A stretch of 64,000 nucleotides of DNA from Mesobacillus zeae (GTDB lineage Bacteria; Bacillota; Bacilli; Bacillales; Cytobacillaceae), in assembly GCF_003570705.1 (NCBI RefSeq), contig NZ_QWVT01000011.1, positions 124,001 through 188,000 of the forward strand, given 5' to 3'. The stretch's first letter is position 1. Each line of letters opens with the position of its first letter. The position numbers were made by a program, and so were the translations under genes. Shown one piece after another: positions 1 to 7,107 of this stretch. The notes below the pieces were generated by a model, which ran no database searches, was not told where the DNA came from, and saw nothing but the letters and a program-made list of their open reading frames with translations.

Positions 1-223
1 CTAGCTTTAGACACGGCATTCTTTGCCCAAACAAATATGTTTCCCCTGATGTAGGAGTATCCAGCCCGACAAGAAGTTTGACTAGAGTGGTTTTGCCAGC
101 GCCTGAAGGACCTAAAAGACCAAAGATTTCTCCTCTTTTGATATCAAGGCTGATATCTTTTAAAACAATTTGTTTGCCGTAAGTTTTTTCTGCACCGCGG
201 ATGGAAACAATCACTTCTTCCAA
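1..223 (-). CDS. ABC transporter ATP-binding protein, N-terminal part
   Basis: This is the first 74 codons of an ABC transporter ATPase that runs off the left edge of the window on the minus strand. It would couple ATP hydrolysis to transport at the membrane. The Walker A motif GPSGAGKTTL is visible at about residues 39-48, preceded by the usual ISLDIKRGEIFGLLGPSG strand-turn and followed by the VGLDTPTSG segment typical of drug or lipid exporter ATPases (ABC-2 / CcmA-like). The start is a TTG at 221-223, chosen because a GAGGTGA ribosome binding site lies 6 nt upstream. The signature, Walker B and H-loop are outside the window, so the substrate cannot be judged. Confidence 0.85.
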   Translation of the reverse strand, partial: MEEVIVSIRGAEKTYGKQIVLKDISLDIKRGEIFGLLGPSGAGKTTLVKLLVGLDTPTSGETYLFGQRMPCLKL

Positions 224-362
224 GAAAGAATCACCTCATCTTCAATATGCCCAGTATATATCTATATCGTATACCTAATAATCTGTTTTGCGAACCAGTA
301 GCCGTGTCTATTTTTTGGAAAAACATTGTTGCGGATGCTTTTACATATTAAACAAAAAAAGC

Positions 363-412
363 GTGCCTGACCCCCAGTGCGGTAACGCGTTATAGCACTG
401 GGGGTCAGGCAC
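363..412. repeat. GTGCCTGACCCCC palindrome, copy 1
   Basis: A perfect inverted repeat with 18-bp arms: GTGCCTGACCCCCAGTGC at 363-380 and its complement at 395-412, separated by 14 nt containing GGTAACGCG. It lies 11 nt past the bshB2 stop and could end that minus-strand transcript, but there is no clear T-run. The same core recurs at 1609-1658 and twice at 25634-25745, so it is a dispersed REP-like element rather than a private terminator. Confidence 0.8.
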
Positions 413-423
413 TGTTTAGTGCT

Positions 424-1089
424 TTAAAACTTGTAGGTCCAAAAACGTTCGATGTTTAGCCAGGCTAATGTTTGCGGGTCTTTTTCCTTTAGCTTCACGG
501 CCATTTCGGCGACCATCAGCTCGGTTTGCGAGCGGTGTGCCCTGATGGCATCCAATTTTGTATCAGCCACGGCACTGATGTCATGGACGATGTCTGGTTG
601 GCCAAGCTCCTCGATTGTGTTATTCGAGAAAGCGATACATTCCAGCTTTGGCCGCTTTGCTTCTGGAAGCATACCAACCGCTCTTACCACCGCTTCACCT
701 GTTGCTTCATGATCCGGGTGAACTGAGTATCCCGGGTAGAAACTAATGATGAGTGAGGGGTTCAGCTCATCGATCATTTCACTGATTTGTTTTGTTAATT
801 TATCAGGGTCTTCAAATTCAACTGTTTTGTCCCTATAGCCAAGCATGCGTAAATCCGAAATGCCTATTACCCTTACTGCTTCCTTAAGTTCGTGGGTCCT
901 GATGGCAGGGAGCGTCTCTCTTGTAGCGAAGGGAGGGTTCCCCATATTCCTGCCCATCTCACCAAGTGTCAGACAAGCGTACGTGACCGGTGTTCCCATA
1001 TTTACATGCGAAGCAATTGTCCCGGATACCCCGAATGACTCATCATCCGGATGCGGGAATACCACTAAAACATGACGTTCTTTCTCCAT
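424..1089 (-). CDS. bshB2: bacillithiol biosynthesis deacetylase BshB2
   Basis: PIG-L/LmbE-family zinc deacetylase that removes the acetyl group from GlcNAc-malate in the second step of bacillithiol synthesis, in the cytoplasm. The sequence shows the N-terminal metal motif HPDDES within VVFPHPDDESFG and the second metal histidine region YSVHPDHEATGEA at about residues 120-132. The length of 221 aa is normal. I start at the ATG at 1087-1089 (MEKERH), which has an AAAGGAG site upstream. An ATG 21 nt further upstream has no ribosome binding site. It is the second gene of a two-gene operon with yojF (36 nt gap), the arrangement known in Bacillus. Confidence in the function is high from family knowledge; regulation is not visible. 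Confidence 0.92.
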   Translation of the reverse strand: MEKERHVLVVFPHPDDESFGVSGTIASHVNMGTPVTYACLTLGEMGRNMGNPPFATRETLPAIRTHELKEAVRVIGISDLRMLGYRDKTVEFEDPDKLTKQISEMIDELNPSLIISFYPGYSVHPDHEATGEAVVRAVGMLPEAKRPKLECIAFSNNTIEELGQPDIVHDISAVADTKLDAIRAHRSQTELMVAEMAVKLKEKDPQTLAWLNIERFWTYKF

Positions 1090-1125
1090 TTGCTTCTGAA
1101 CTCCTTTCAAATGAGCACTTCAGCG

Positions 1126-1473
1126 CTACTCAAATGGCGTCTCGCTGATTTCGAGTGCAACGGCGAGCTTGCCTTGGAAATCATGTCCTGCAAGCAGCAG
1201 CCGTTCCTTGCTGTCTATTTCAAAATGGGTAATGCCTTCTGCGTATACCCAGCCGAACGGAATTTTCAGCCCTGTGCGGAAAGGGCCGTTTCCAGTGATT
1301 TTGGCACGCTCATATACAACCTTTGCGTTGCGGATATAGGCACCTGAAGAGAAAAAAGCTTCGTCTTTATGCGAAGCGTATGCTCCGTTAGTTGTCTCCA
1401 GATGAATATAAACCTCTTTATTCTGAAAGCGGTCAAGCGCTTCCTGGACAGTCTCAACAATGACTGGATCCAT
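1126..1473 (-). CDS. yojF: YojF family protein (DUF1806)
   Basis: Small cytoplasmic protein of 115 aa of the YojF/DUF1806 family. The sequence matches the family in length and in the blocks VYIHLETTNGAYA, SSGAYIRNAKVVYERAKI and PFGWVYAEGITHFE. Its biochemical role is not established, but it is genetically tied to bacillithiol synthesis by its constant place directly upstream of bshB2, as here. The start ATG at 1471-1473 follows a strong GGAGGA site. No membrane segment or catalytic motif is visible, and I infer an accessory role only from context. Confidence 0.88.
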   Translation of the reverse strand: MDPVIVETVQEALDRFQNKEVYIHLETTNGAYASHKDEAFFSSGAYIRNAKVVYERAKITGNGPFRTGLKIPFGWVYAEGITHFEIDSKERLLLAGHDFQGKLAVALEISETPFE

Positions 1474-1608
1474 CGTTCAATTCCTCCTTCCAGCCTGGCG
1501 GTACTTATAATGAATTTCAAACATAGAATAAAACAAAAGATAGATTCATTTTACTAAAACCAGCCGCTAAAAGCGAAAGTAAGCTCTTGTGGTGCCTCTC
1601 TTCTTGTG

Positions 1609-1658
1609 GTGCCTGACCCCCGGTGCGTTACCACGGTAACGCACCGGGGGTCAGGCAC
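1609..1658. repeat. GTGCCTGACCCCC palindrome, copy 2
   Basis: A perfect inverted repeat with 24-bp arms (1609-1632 and 1635-1658) and a 2-nt loop. The arm begins GTGCCTGACCCCCGGTGCG and ends GTTACC. It sits between the divergent genes yojF and the DUF2512 gene, so it is unlikely to be a simple terminator. It belongs to the same repeat family as the copies at 363-412 and 25634-25745. The first arm is preceded by a partial direct copy (CTTGTGGTGCCT twice, 1586-1613). Confidence 0.8.
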
Positions 1659-1749
1659 GCTGGGGTGGTGGCACGCTGCAGTGCTGTGTTGCAGTACTGT
1701 GTTTACTTTTTCTTTTTGGTGGAAAGATATTGGCAAAGGAGGGAAACTT

Positions 1750-2112
1750 ATGGAACATGTTAAAGCATTTGTGATTAAGGGTGTCATGTCCTTCATCATT
1801 CTGTACTTCGTTCTTGGACTCGGGTTTCATGCGGGTTTCGGCGACCTTCTTCTCATCACTCTGTTGCTCGGATTGCTTTCCTATATTGCCGGCGACTTGA
1901 TGATCCTTCCGAAAACAAGCAACCTGACCGCGACCGCATCCGACTTCATTTTGTCATTTTTCATGATTTGGGGGCTTGGCCTGATCCTGTTTGACTATAC
2001 TGATTCACTGATGGCAGGATCATTGTTTGCTGCATTTCTAATAGCAATGGGCGAATGGTTTTTTCATAGCTATATGGCAGACAAGGTGCTCCGCATCAAC
2101 CGTAAAATCTAA
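1750..2112 (+). CDS. DUF2512 (YndM-like) membrane protein
   Basis: Integral membrane protein of 120 aa with four predicted hydrophobic segments: about residues 8-28 (VIKGVMSFIILYFVLGLGFH), 30-50, 62-82 and 88-105. It matches the DUF2512 family of Bacillus, whose member YndM has no known function. The start ATG at 1750 has a clear AAAGGAGG site 8 nt upstream. The frame stays open upstream through the palindromic repeat, but that part is not coding. It is a single gene ended by a strong terminator at 2139-2186. Confidence 0.85.
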   Translation: MEHVKAFVIKGVMSFIILYFVLGLGFHAGFGDLLLITLLLGLLSYIAGDLMILPKTSNLTATASDFILSFFMIWGLGLILFDYTDSLMAGSLFAAFLIAMGEWFFHSYMADKVLRINRKI

Positions 2113-2138
2113 TCTGGCATATATGAGGCCTCACGATA

Positions 2139-2186
2139 AAAAAGAACCTTAGGCAGCGTCACAGACTGCGGCCTAAGGTTCTTTTT
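2139..2186 (+). terminator. intrinsic terminator after DUF2512 gene
   Basis: Stem AAAGAACCTTAGGC / GCCTAAGGTTCTTT, perfectly complementary, with a 16-nt loop and a TTTTT run. Confidence 0.9.
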
Positions 2187-2287
2187 GCTTTTGAAAGCTG
2201 CGCCGAATCACTAAACTGAATATTTTGACTTCCGGATACCTAACGTTAATATGATAAATAGAAAAGGAATAAAAAGGAGGCGCATAA

Positions 2288-3169
2288 TTGGAACATACAC
2301 TCATTAAGGCTGACGATTACATCACATTATGGGGGATCATCGCAGTGTGGGCTTCGGCCAGCATTTATCTGGAACAGCGCTACAACTAGGCAGCCAAGGT
2401 ATCCGGTGCAATTATTGCGCTTATAGGAGCTATTATCTTATCCAACACTGGAATCATCCCAACGGCATCCCCTGTTTATGACGCAGTTTGGACTTTTATT
2501 ATCCCGCTCGCCATCCCGCTGCTGCTTTTTCATGTCCATCTGAAAAAAGTCTGGCGGGAAAGCGGCAGGCTGCTGATTCTTTTCCTTCTCAGCTCGATTG
2601 GTACAGTTACTGGTGTCATCATCAGTTTTTTCTTATTAAAAAATTATATTCCAGTCCTCGATAAGCTTGGCGCCATGCTGAGCGCGTCCTATACTGGCGG
2701 CGAAGTTTGAAACACCTGGGGAAATGGTATCCGCGGCCGTAGTGGCGGACAATTTAATGATGGCCCTTTATTTTATCGCCCTCATGATCATTCCGGCGAT
2801 TTCCTTTTTCAGGCGCCATTTTAAAACCCCTCATGTCGAAAAAGTCGAAAGCGGCATTATGGCGGATGACGGAAAAACACTTGCGGAAAACTTTTGGAAA
2901 AGGAAAGACATCTCATTGAAAGACATTGCCTTATCCGTTGCACGGCTTTCCTCCTTGGAATGGTTTCTTTTAAAGGCGCTGCATTCCTGGATAGCCTGAT
3001 TCCCTCAGGTGATGGAAACATCCTTCTTGATCAATTTGTTGATTGGGCTGTTGGGTGACAAGTACTTAATGCTCACGACCCTCACATTCCTGGCATTGGC
3101 GCTGTTCCCCAAATACTTTGAGGGAATTAACGGAAGCCAGGAAATCGGTACTTTTCTCATTTACTTGTA
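2288..3169 (+). pseudogene. DUF819 (YjcL-like) membrane protein, 5' part, decayed and interrupted
   Basis: Remnant of a polytopic DUF819 transporter-like membrane protein. A TTG start at 2288 follows AAGGAGG. The frame is broken several times. There is an in-frame TAG at 2387-2389. A small deletion at about 2701 destroys the TGGGVNF block. A frameshift near 2940 is shown by LSV in one frame and TAFLLGMVSFKGAAFLDSL in another, and a further frameshift lies near 3030. Conserved blocks such as ETPGEMVSAAVVADNL, LIPSGDGN, GDKYLMLTTLTFLALAL and GINGSQEIGTFLIYL are still readable. Homology stops at about 3168 and resumes at 8058-8240 with the missing C-terminus, so the island between was inserted here. 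About 40-45 codons of the family were lost at the junction (inference from family knowledge). Confidence 0.85.
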
Positions 3170-3370
3170 GCTATAAAATAAAGTTTGATCAAAAATGCCT
3201 CGTAAACTACATTTTACGATAAATAAAAAGAATTTATGTTTCGATTTTATAAAAAAGTTTGATCATTTTCTTCCTTTGTTACTCCACAATCGCGCCCTAA
3301 TCTGGAATAACTAAAATATAGACTAAGTCCTCAAATCACTGCATAATCGGAGATTAATCAACCCGTAAGC

Positions 3371-3598
3371 TTAATAATTTTCAAGTTCTAAATCATTAAA
3401 TAATACATCAATGCTAACGACTGCTGAATCATCATCAGTTGGAATATTAATATCAAATATCCATGGATTATTAATCAGCATCTCAAAGTCTAAGTAAGCG
3501 TGCTCATTATGTAACTGGGGATTTTCACCAAGAGGGATGTCTACAATTTCAACCGTTATGGTAAATATAATACTTGAATGAAAAATAAAAACGGATAA
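3371..3598 (-). pseudogene. possible decayed coding remnant, unknown protein
   Basis: An open stretch of 75 codons on the minus strand with no ATG, GTG or TTG start near its 5' end and a TGA directly upstream. Its translation has protein-like composition, including VEIVDIPLGENPQ, LDFEMLINNPWIFDI and an acidic end DLELENY. I do not recognise the family. It looks like the C-terminal part of a gene that lost its start inside the AT-rich island. It could also be a chance open frame. Confidence 0.3.
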
Positions 3599-3724
3599 TC
3601 AATAATATTAAATAATAAATCAACATTATTGATTTTTTTAAAATAAAAAATCAATTTTATTATTTATATTTTTGATTTCTTGTTATATAATATAATTGAA
3701 TCAACTAAAAGGAAGGATTTCATT

Positions 3725-4090
3725 ATGGCTTATAAAGTAATCACAAATTGTCCTGTCTGCAGTAAAACATTGAAAATTACAAAGTTGCAGTGCTCTCATT
3801 GTCACACTACGATTGAAAATGAGTTTGAATTATCTAAGCTGGCATCCTTATCAAAGGATCAGCTTCATTTTGTGGAAGTATTTTTAACATGCAGAGGGAA
3901 TATCAAAGAAGTTGAAAAGGAACTGGGGATTTCGTATCCAACGGTTCGAGGCAAGCTGACAGACATCATTTCATCCCTTGGATATGTGCAGAAGAAGAAA
4001 AATGAAGTAGACGAGAAAAAAGTTGTCACCATGTTGGAAAATGGCGAAATCACACCAGAAGAAGCCATTAAGCTCTTAAAAGAGGAATAG
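3725..4090 (+). CDS. DUF2089 family zinc-ribbon/HTH protein
   Basis: Protein of 121 aa of the DUF2089 type. The N-terminus has a zinc ribbon made of CPVC (about residues 9-12) and CSHC (about 23-26). The middle holds a helix-turn-helix with the block GNIKEVEKELGISYPTVRGKLTDII, which suggests DNA binding. The C-terminus (VVTMLENGEITPEEAIKLLKEE) is a short SHOCT-like helix pair that also begins the next gene. The ATG at 3725 is preceded by AAGGAAGG. It is the first gene of a three-gene operon (14 nt to the next gene) and is most likely its regulator. The upstream region 3600-3700 is very AT-rich, contains repeated ATCAAT/ATTGAT half-sites and a TATAAT-like box near 3684. Confidence 0.8.
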   Translation: MAYKVITNCPVCSKTLKITKLQCSHCHTTIENEFELSKLASLSKDQLHFVEVFLTCRGNIKEVEKELGISYPTVRGKLTDIISSLGYVQKKKNEVDEKKVVTMLENGEITPEEAIKLLKEE

Positions 4091-4103
4091 GGAGGAATTT
4101 ATC

Positions 4104-4493
4104 ATGAAAGAGGAAATTACAAGAGTGTTAACAATGGTTCAAGAAGGGAAGATTGATGCAGATAAGGGATCAGAACTGATTCAAGTATTAAAAGAGAAAG
4201 AAGAAACAGGTAATAAGCTTTTTGAAAAACCGACTAAATATTTAGATAAAACATTAAAAATTCGTGTTGTATCAGCCGAAAATGATAACGTCACGGTCAA
4301 TTTGCCTATAAAACTGGTCAAGGCAGTATTAATGGCTGGACAGAGCATCGCAGCGAGTATTCCTCAATCGGAAAAATACGTTAAAGATATAGACATAAGC
4401 CTTATTATTGAAGCAATCGAAAACGAATTAGATGGCCAAATTGTTGATATTAAATCGGCAAACGGGGATACCGTTTCGGTCATCATTGATTAG
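4104..4493 (+). CDS. SHOCT-like domain protein, YvlB-type
   Basis: Protein of 129 aa. Residues 1-32 (EEITRVLTMVQEGKIDADKG) form the helix pair found in YvlB/SHOCT-like proteins and resemble the C-terminus of the preceding DUF2089 protein. Residues 50-129 form a beta-rich domain with LKIRVVSAENDNVTVNLP and the end GQIVDIKSANGDTVSVIID. The start ATG at 4104 has a GGGAGGA site. It lies between the DUF2089 regulator and a second protein carrying the same beta domain. The function is unknown; an envelope-stress or partner-binding role is only inference from the yvl-type operons of Bacillus. Confidence 0.75.
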   Translation: MKEEITRVLTMVQEGKIDADKGSELIQVLKEKEETGNKLFEKPTKYLDKTLKIRVVSAENDNVTVNLPIKLVKAVLMAGQSIAASIPQSEKYVKDIDISLIIEAIENELDGQIVDIKSANGDTVSVIID

Positions 4494-4503
4494 TGATTTA
4501 CTT

Positions 4504-4785
4504 ATGATGCATGTAAAAGTGAAAGCAAAAGACGTTCGGTTTACCATCCCAATTCCATATGCTATTTTAAACATTGTTATTTCAATTTTGTCTTCAAAAT
4601 TTTTTCAGCAAAATGCAAACAAATGGACAAAAGAGCACTTCGAAAGAAAAAAACTGGACTTTACCTTTCCACTAATAGACAAAAAAACGCTAAAGCCTAT
4701 CGTCAAGGAACTGAAAAATTATAAGGGGATCGTGCTAGTAGATGTCAAAGCTAAGGACGGTACTGAGGTTAAGGTTAGACTATAA
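4504..4785 (+). CDS. hypothetical protein, paralogue of the preceding C-terminal domain
   Basis: Protein of 93 aa with no recognised name. It repeats the beta domain of the upstream gene: VKVKAKDVRFTIPIPYAIL aligns with IRVVSAENDNVTVNLPIKL, and the end IVLVDVKAKDGTEVKVRL aligns with IVDIKSANGDTVSVI. It lacks the N-terminal SHOCT-like helices. A hydrophobic stretch (AILNIVISILSSKFF) lies near residues 19-33. Two adjacent ATG codons (4504, 4507) are possible starts. The ribosome binding site is weak, so translation is probably coupled to the gene ending at 4493. The frame is open further upstream, overlapping that gene. Confidence 0.65.
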   Translation: MMHVKVKAKDVRFTIPIPYAILNIVISILSSKFFQQNANKWTKEHFERKKLDFTFPLIDKKTLKPIVKELKNYKGIVLVDVKAKDGTEVKVRL

Positions 4786-4910
4786 TTTATTATAGAATAC
4801 ACCAACCACTGACTGGTATTTTGAAGAAAAAGCCTAATTTTCCGCTACAATACCGAGAAAATTGTAAAAAGACAATAAAGTTATTTAATTTTAAAAGCTC
4901 AAACAAGCAT

Positions 4911-4938
4911 AACCCCGTTCTAAATTTAGGACGGGGTT
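4911..4938. terminator. palindromic stem-loop after DUF2089 operon
   Basis: AACCCCGTTCTAAA / TTTAGGACGGGGTT, 14-bp arms with one G-T pair. It lies between the convergent DUF2089 operon and the Lsa-type gene and could serve both, but the T-runs are short. Confidence 0.6.
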
Positions 4939-5130
4939 AAAATATAGTTGTTTATTCAACAATAGCGCCCTTTAACAGAAGACTCGACTTCAAGATAAAC
5001 TTAAAAGACATTAATAACGTTCTTTCTCTATTGCTCCTGTTTTGCGGAATTCAAAGACCTTATTGAAGAAACGCACCCTATAGTTTAATAACCTGATTTA
5101 CTAATTATATCTTCGATTCTTCAAATTTAA

Positions 5131-6609
5131 CTACATAGATATAGTTTTTGTTGCAACTGTTTGTTGAAATGCCTGATCATGCTCAACAATAACCATTGTG
5201 GGATTAAACCTTTGAATAAGCTCTTCAATCTGCATGCGCGAATAAATATCAATAAAATTTAACGGTTCATCCCAAATATACAAATGAGCTTTTTCACATA
5301 AACTTTTGGCTATAAGCAGCTTTTTCTTTTGTCCACCAGAATAATGAGATATATCTTTCTCAAATTGAATTCGGTCAAAATCCATCTTACGTAGGATGGA
5401 TTTAAATAACGTTTCATCAATCTCATGCATTTCAATAAAGTCCGATAACAGTCCCTTCAAATGAGAAGTATCTTGTTGGACATAGGAAATAATGAGGCCT
5501 GAACCTAAATTCATTGTGCCTGTATGCTGTATGGGATTTCCTAGAATTAGTTTTAGAATACTACTTTTTCCGCTTCCATTCTTTCCATCAAGTACAATTC
5601 GGTCACCATGTTCAACGTTAAAGCTAATTGGCTTATTCACTACTTGGTCATCGTACTTAACAGACACATCAGCCAAAACAATCAATTCATTTGACTGAAA
5701 TTCCAATGGTTCTAATTTTAATGACTCGGTTTTTTCCACATTTTTGAGCAGTTTTGACTTTTCCTCAATAGCTTTTTGTTGCCTTGATTCAAGGTTCTTT
5801 GCTCTCTTCATCATCTTTGCCGCTTTATGTCCTACAAAACCCTTGTCCAACTTAGAACCCGAATTTGTTGTCCCGTTTTTGGAAGCTTCCACTTGACTAG
5901 ACCAACCTGCTGCTCGCTTTGAAGACTGTTTTAATCTCCCCATGTCTTTTTGTAGACGCTGATTTGTTGCCTCTTCGTGTTCTTGTTGTCTATCAAAATT
6001 TAACTTCCAAGAAGAATAGTTACCACTTTGCACTTCAATATTTGCTCTATTTATAGATAAGATATGGTCAACGCATCCATCTAAAAAGATTCTGTCATGT
6101 GAAATTAAAATAAACCCTTTTTTCTTCCTTAGATAATCAGAGACCACCTTTCGAGCATCAGTGTCTAGATGATTGGTTGGCTCATCAATCAATAGAAATT
6201 GATCCTCATTCAAAAAAAGTGCAGCAAGCAACACCTTTGTTTGTTCTCCATTTGATAATGTTTTAAATGGTCGGTACATAACCTCAGCATCAACATTTAG
6301 ATAGGACATTTCACGAAGAAATTCCCAATCTTCTGCTTGGGGACAAATTTCTTCTAAGATTTCATGCGTATACTTGTTTTTATCTGAAACTGGATAAGGG
6401 AAATAATTAAATTCTACCGAAGAAATGATATTCCCACTATACTCATAATTCCCTAATAATAAATTAAAGAATGTAGTTTTGCCTCGTCCATTCCTACCGA
6501 TAAATCCAAGTTTCCAATCCGTATCTATTTGAAAGTTTACACCTTCAAAAATATTGTCAAAGCTACCTGGATAAGAAAAAGTTAAGTCTTGAACTTGTAT
6601 CATTGACAT
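5131..6609 (-). CDS. Lsa-family ABC-F type ribosomal protection protein
   Basis: Soluble twin-ATPase ABC-F protein of 492 aa that binds the ribosomal E site and displaces antibiotics. Lsa-type members give resistance to lincosamides, pleuromutilins and streptogramin A. Visible motifs: Walker A GRNGRGKTT (about residues 38-46), signature LSNGEQTK, Walker B LLIDEPTNHLD, a charged interdomain linker (about 200-300, where the antibiotic-reaching tip lies), second Walker A DGKNGSGKSS and second signature YSGGQKKK. The second Walker B reads YIWDEPLNFID. The absence of membrane segments fits ABC-F. The closest family by recollection is Lsa(B), which also has 492 aa. Start ATG 6607-6609 follows CAAAGGAGG; the frame is open 27 nt further upstream. 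A complex leader (6621-6985) suggests antibiotic-induced expression. Confidence 0.88.
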   Translation of the reverse strand: MSMIQVQDLTFSYPGSFDNIFEGVNFQIDTDWKLGFIGRNGRGKTTFFNLLLGNYEYSGNIISSVEFNYFPYPVSDKNKYTHEILEEICPQAEDWEFLREMSYLNVDAEVMYRPFKTLSNGEQTKVLLAALFLNEDQFLLIDEPTNHLDTDARKVVSDYLRKKKGFILISHDRIFLDGCVDHILSINRANIEVQSGNYSSWKLNFDRQQEHEEATNQRLQKDMGRLKQSSKRAAGWSSQVEASKNGTTNSGSKLDKGFVGHKAAKMMKRAKNLESRQQKAIEEKSKLLKNVEKTESLKLEPLEFQSNELIVLADVSVKYDDQVVNKPISFNVEHGDRIVLDGKNGSGKSSILKLILGNPIQHTGTMNLGSGLIISYVQQDTSHLKGLLSDFIEMHEIDETLFKSILRKMDFDRIQFEKDISHYSGGQKKKLLIAKSLCEKAHLYIWDEPLNFIDIYSRMQIEELIQRFNPTMVIVEHDQAFQQTVATKTISM

Positions 6610-6620
6610 GATAATTCCTC

Positions 6621-6656
6621 CTTTGTATATCAACACTTATTACTTTTTATACAAAG
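6621..6656 (-). promoter_or_regulatory. stem overlapping the Lsa-gene ribosome binding site
   Basis: On the minus-strand RNA, CTTTGTATA (6656-6648) pairs perfectly with TATACAAAG (6629-6621). The second arm overlaps the AAAG of the AAAGGAGG site. A 9-codon frame (MGVPTLYKK) starts just before the first arm. This arrangement could limit translation until a ribosome opens the stem. Confidence 0.55.
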
Positions 6657-6682
6657 TCGGCACACCCATCTATTTTAAATTT

Positions 6683-6722
6683 CTCCGTATAAGTTTGATG
6701 GATATTAACGACTTATACGGAG
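6683..6722 (-). promoter_or_regulatory. leader hairpin overlapping the end of the leader peptide
   Basis: CTCCGTATAAGT (6722-6711 on minus RNA) and ACTTATACGGAG (6694-6683) form a perfect 12-bp stem with a 16-nt loop. The first arm lies inside the last codons of the 16-codon leader frame, so a stalled ribosome would prevent the stem. Confidence 0.6.
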
Positions 6723-6755
6723 TATTACATGCGTAACAATAGTGTCTGTACTCAT
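6705..6755 (-). CDS. 16-residue leader peptide upstream of the Lsa-type gene
   Basis: Short frame ATG (6753-6755) to TAA (6705-6707) encoding MSTDTIVTHVILRISR. It has a good AAGGAGAG site 6 nt upstream. Its last codons lie in the first arm of a 12-bp hairpin. Leader peptides of this kind drive ribosome-stalling attenuation of ABC-F and Erm genes. That this one does so here is inference from the layout. Confidence 0.55.
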   Translation of the reverse strand: MSTDTIVTHVILRISR

Positions 6756-6829
6756 TTTATCTCTCCTTACTCATTAGAATATAGGTGAAGATATGAAAAA
6801 TATACTTCTTATCTGCGAGAGAATCAAAA

Positions 6830-6985
6830 AATCCTCCCCATTTTTAATTGGAAGGATTAGTCATACACTCATATTTAATAAGGCATAAACTGATTTATAA
6901 AAATGAATAGACTAATCCTATATTTTAAAGTACGAACTTATTCGTTTCAAATAAAATATAGATTAGTTAATCATAGTTCATCCAT
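6830..6985 (-). promoter_or_regulatory. transcription attenuator of the Lsa-type gene
   Basis: The minus-strand RNA contains four segments. Segment 0 (6967-6952) pairs with segment 1 (6927-6911) over about 16 bp. Segment 1 also pairs with segment 2 (GGATTAGTC 6918-6910 with GACTAATCC 6862-6854). Segment 2 overlaps AATCCTTCC (6858-6850), which pairs with GGGAGGATT (6838-6830) before a TTTTTT run, making an intrinsic terminator. The 0:1 plus terminator fold and the 1:2 antiterminator fold exclude each other. A mini-ORF ATG AAC TAT GAT TAA (6981-6967) behind AAAGGG overlaps segment 0, as expected for ribosome-mediated attenuation. Confidence 0.65.
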
Positions 6986-7107
6986 CAGCCCTTTCACATT
7001 TGTTCTATAATAGTAACAATTTTTTTTATGAAATACAATATTGCAATGTATTTCTTTAACCGCCATTAGGAGGCCTCCTACTTTGTAAACATTACGTTCC
7101 CCTCAAA

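Noticed and set aside
1606..1749. upstream extension of the DUF2512 protein
   Set aside because: This part is the palindromic repeat; the ATG at 1750 has an AAAGGAGG site and matches the family length.
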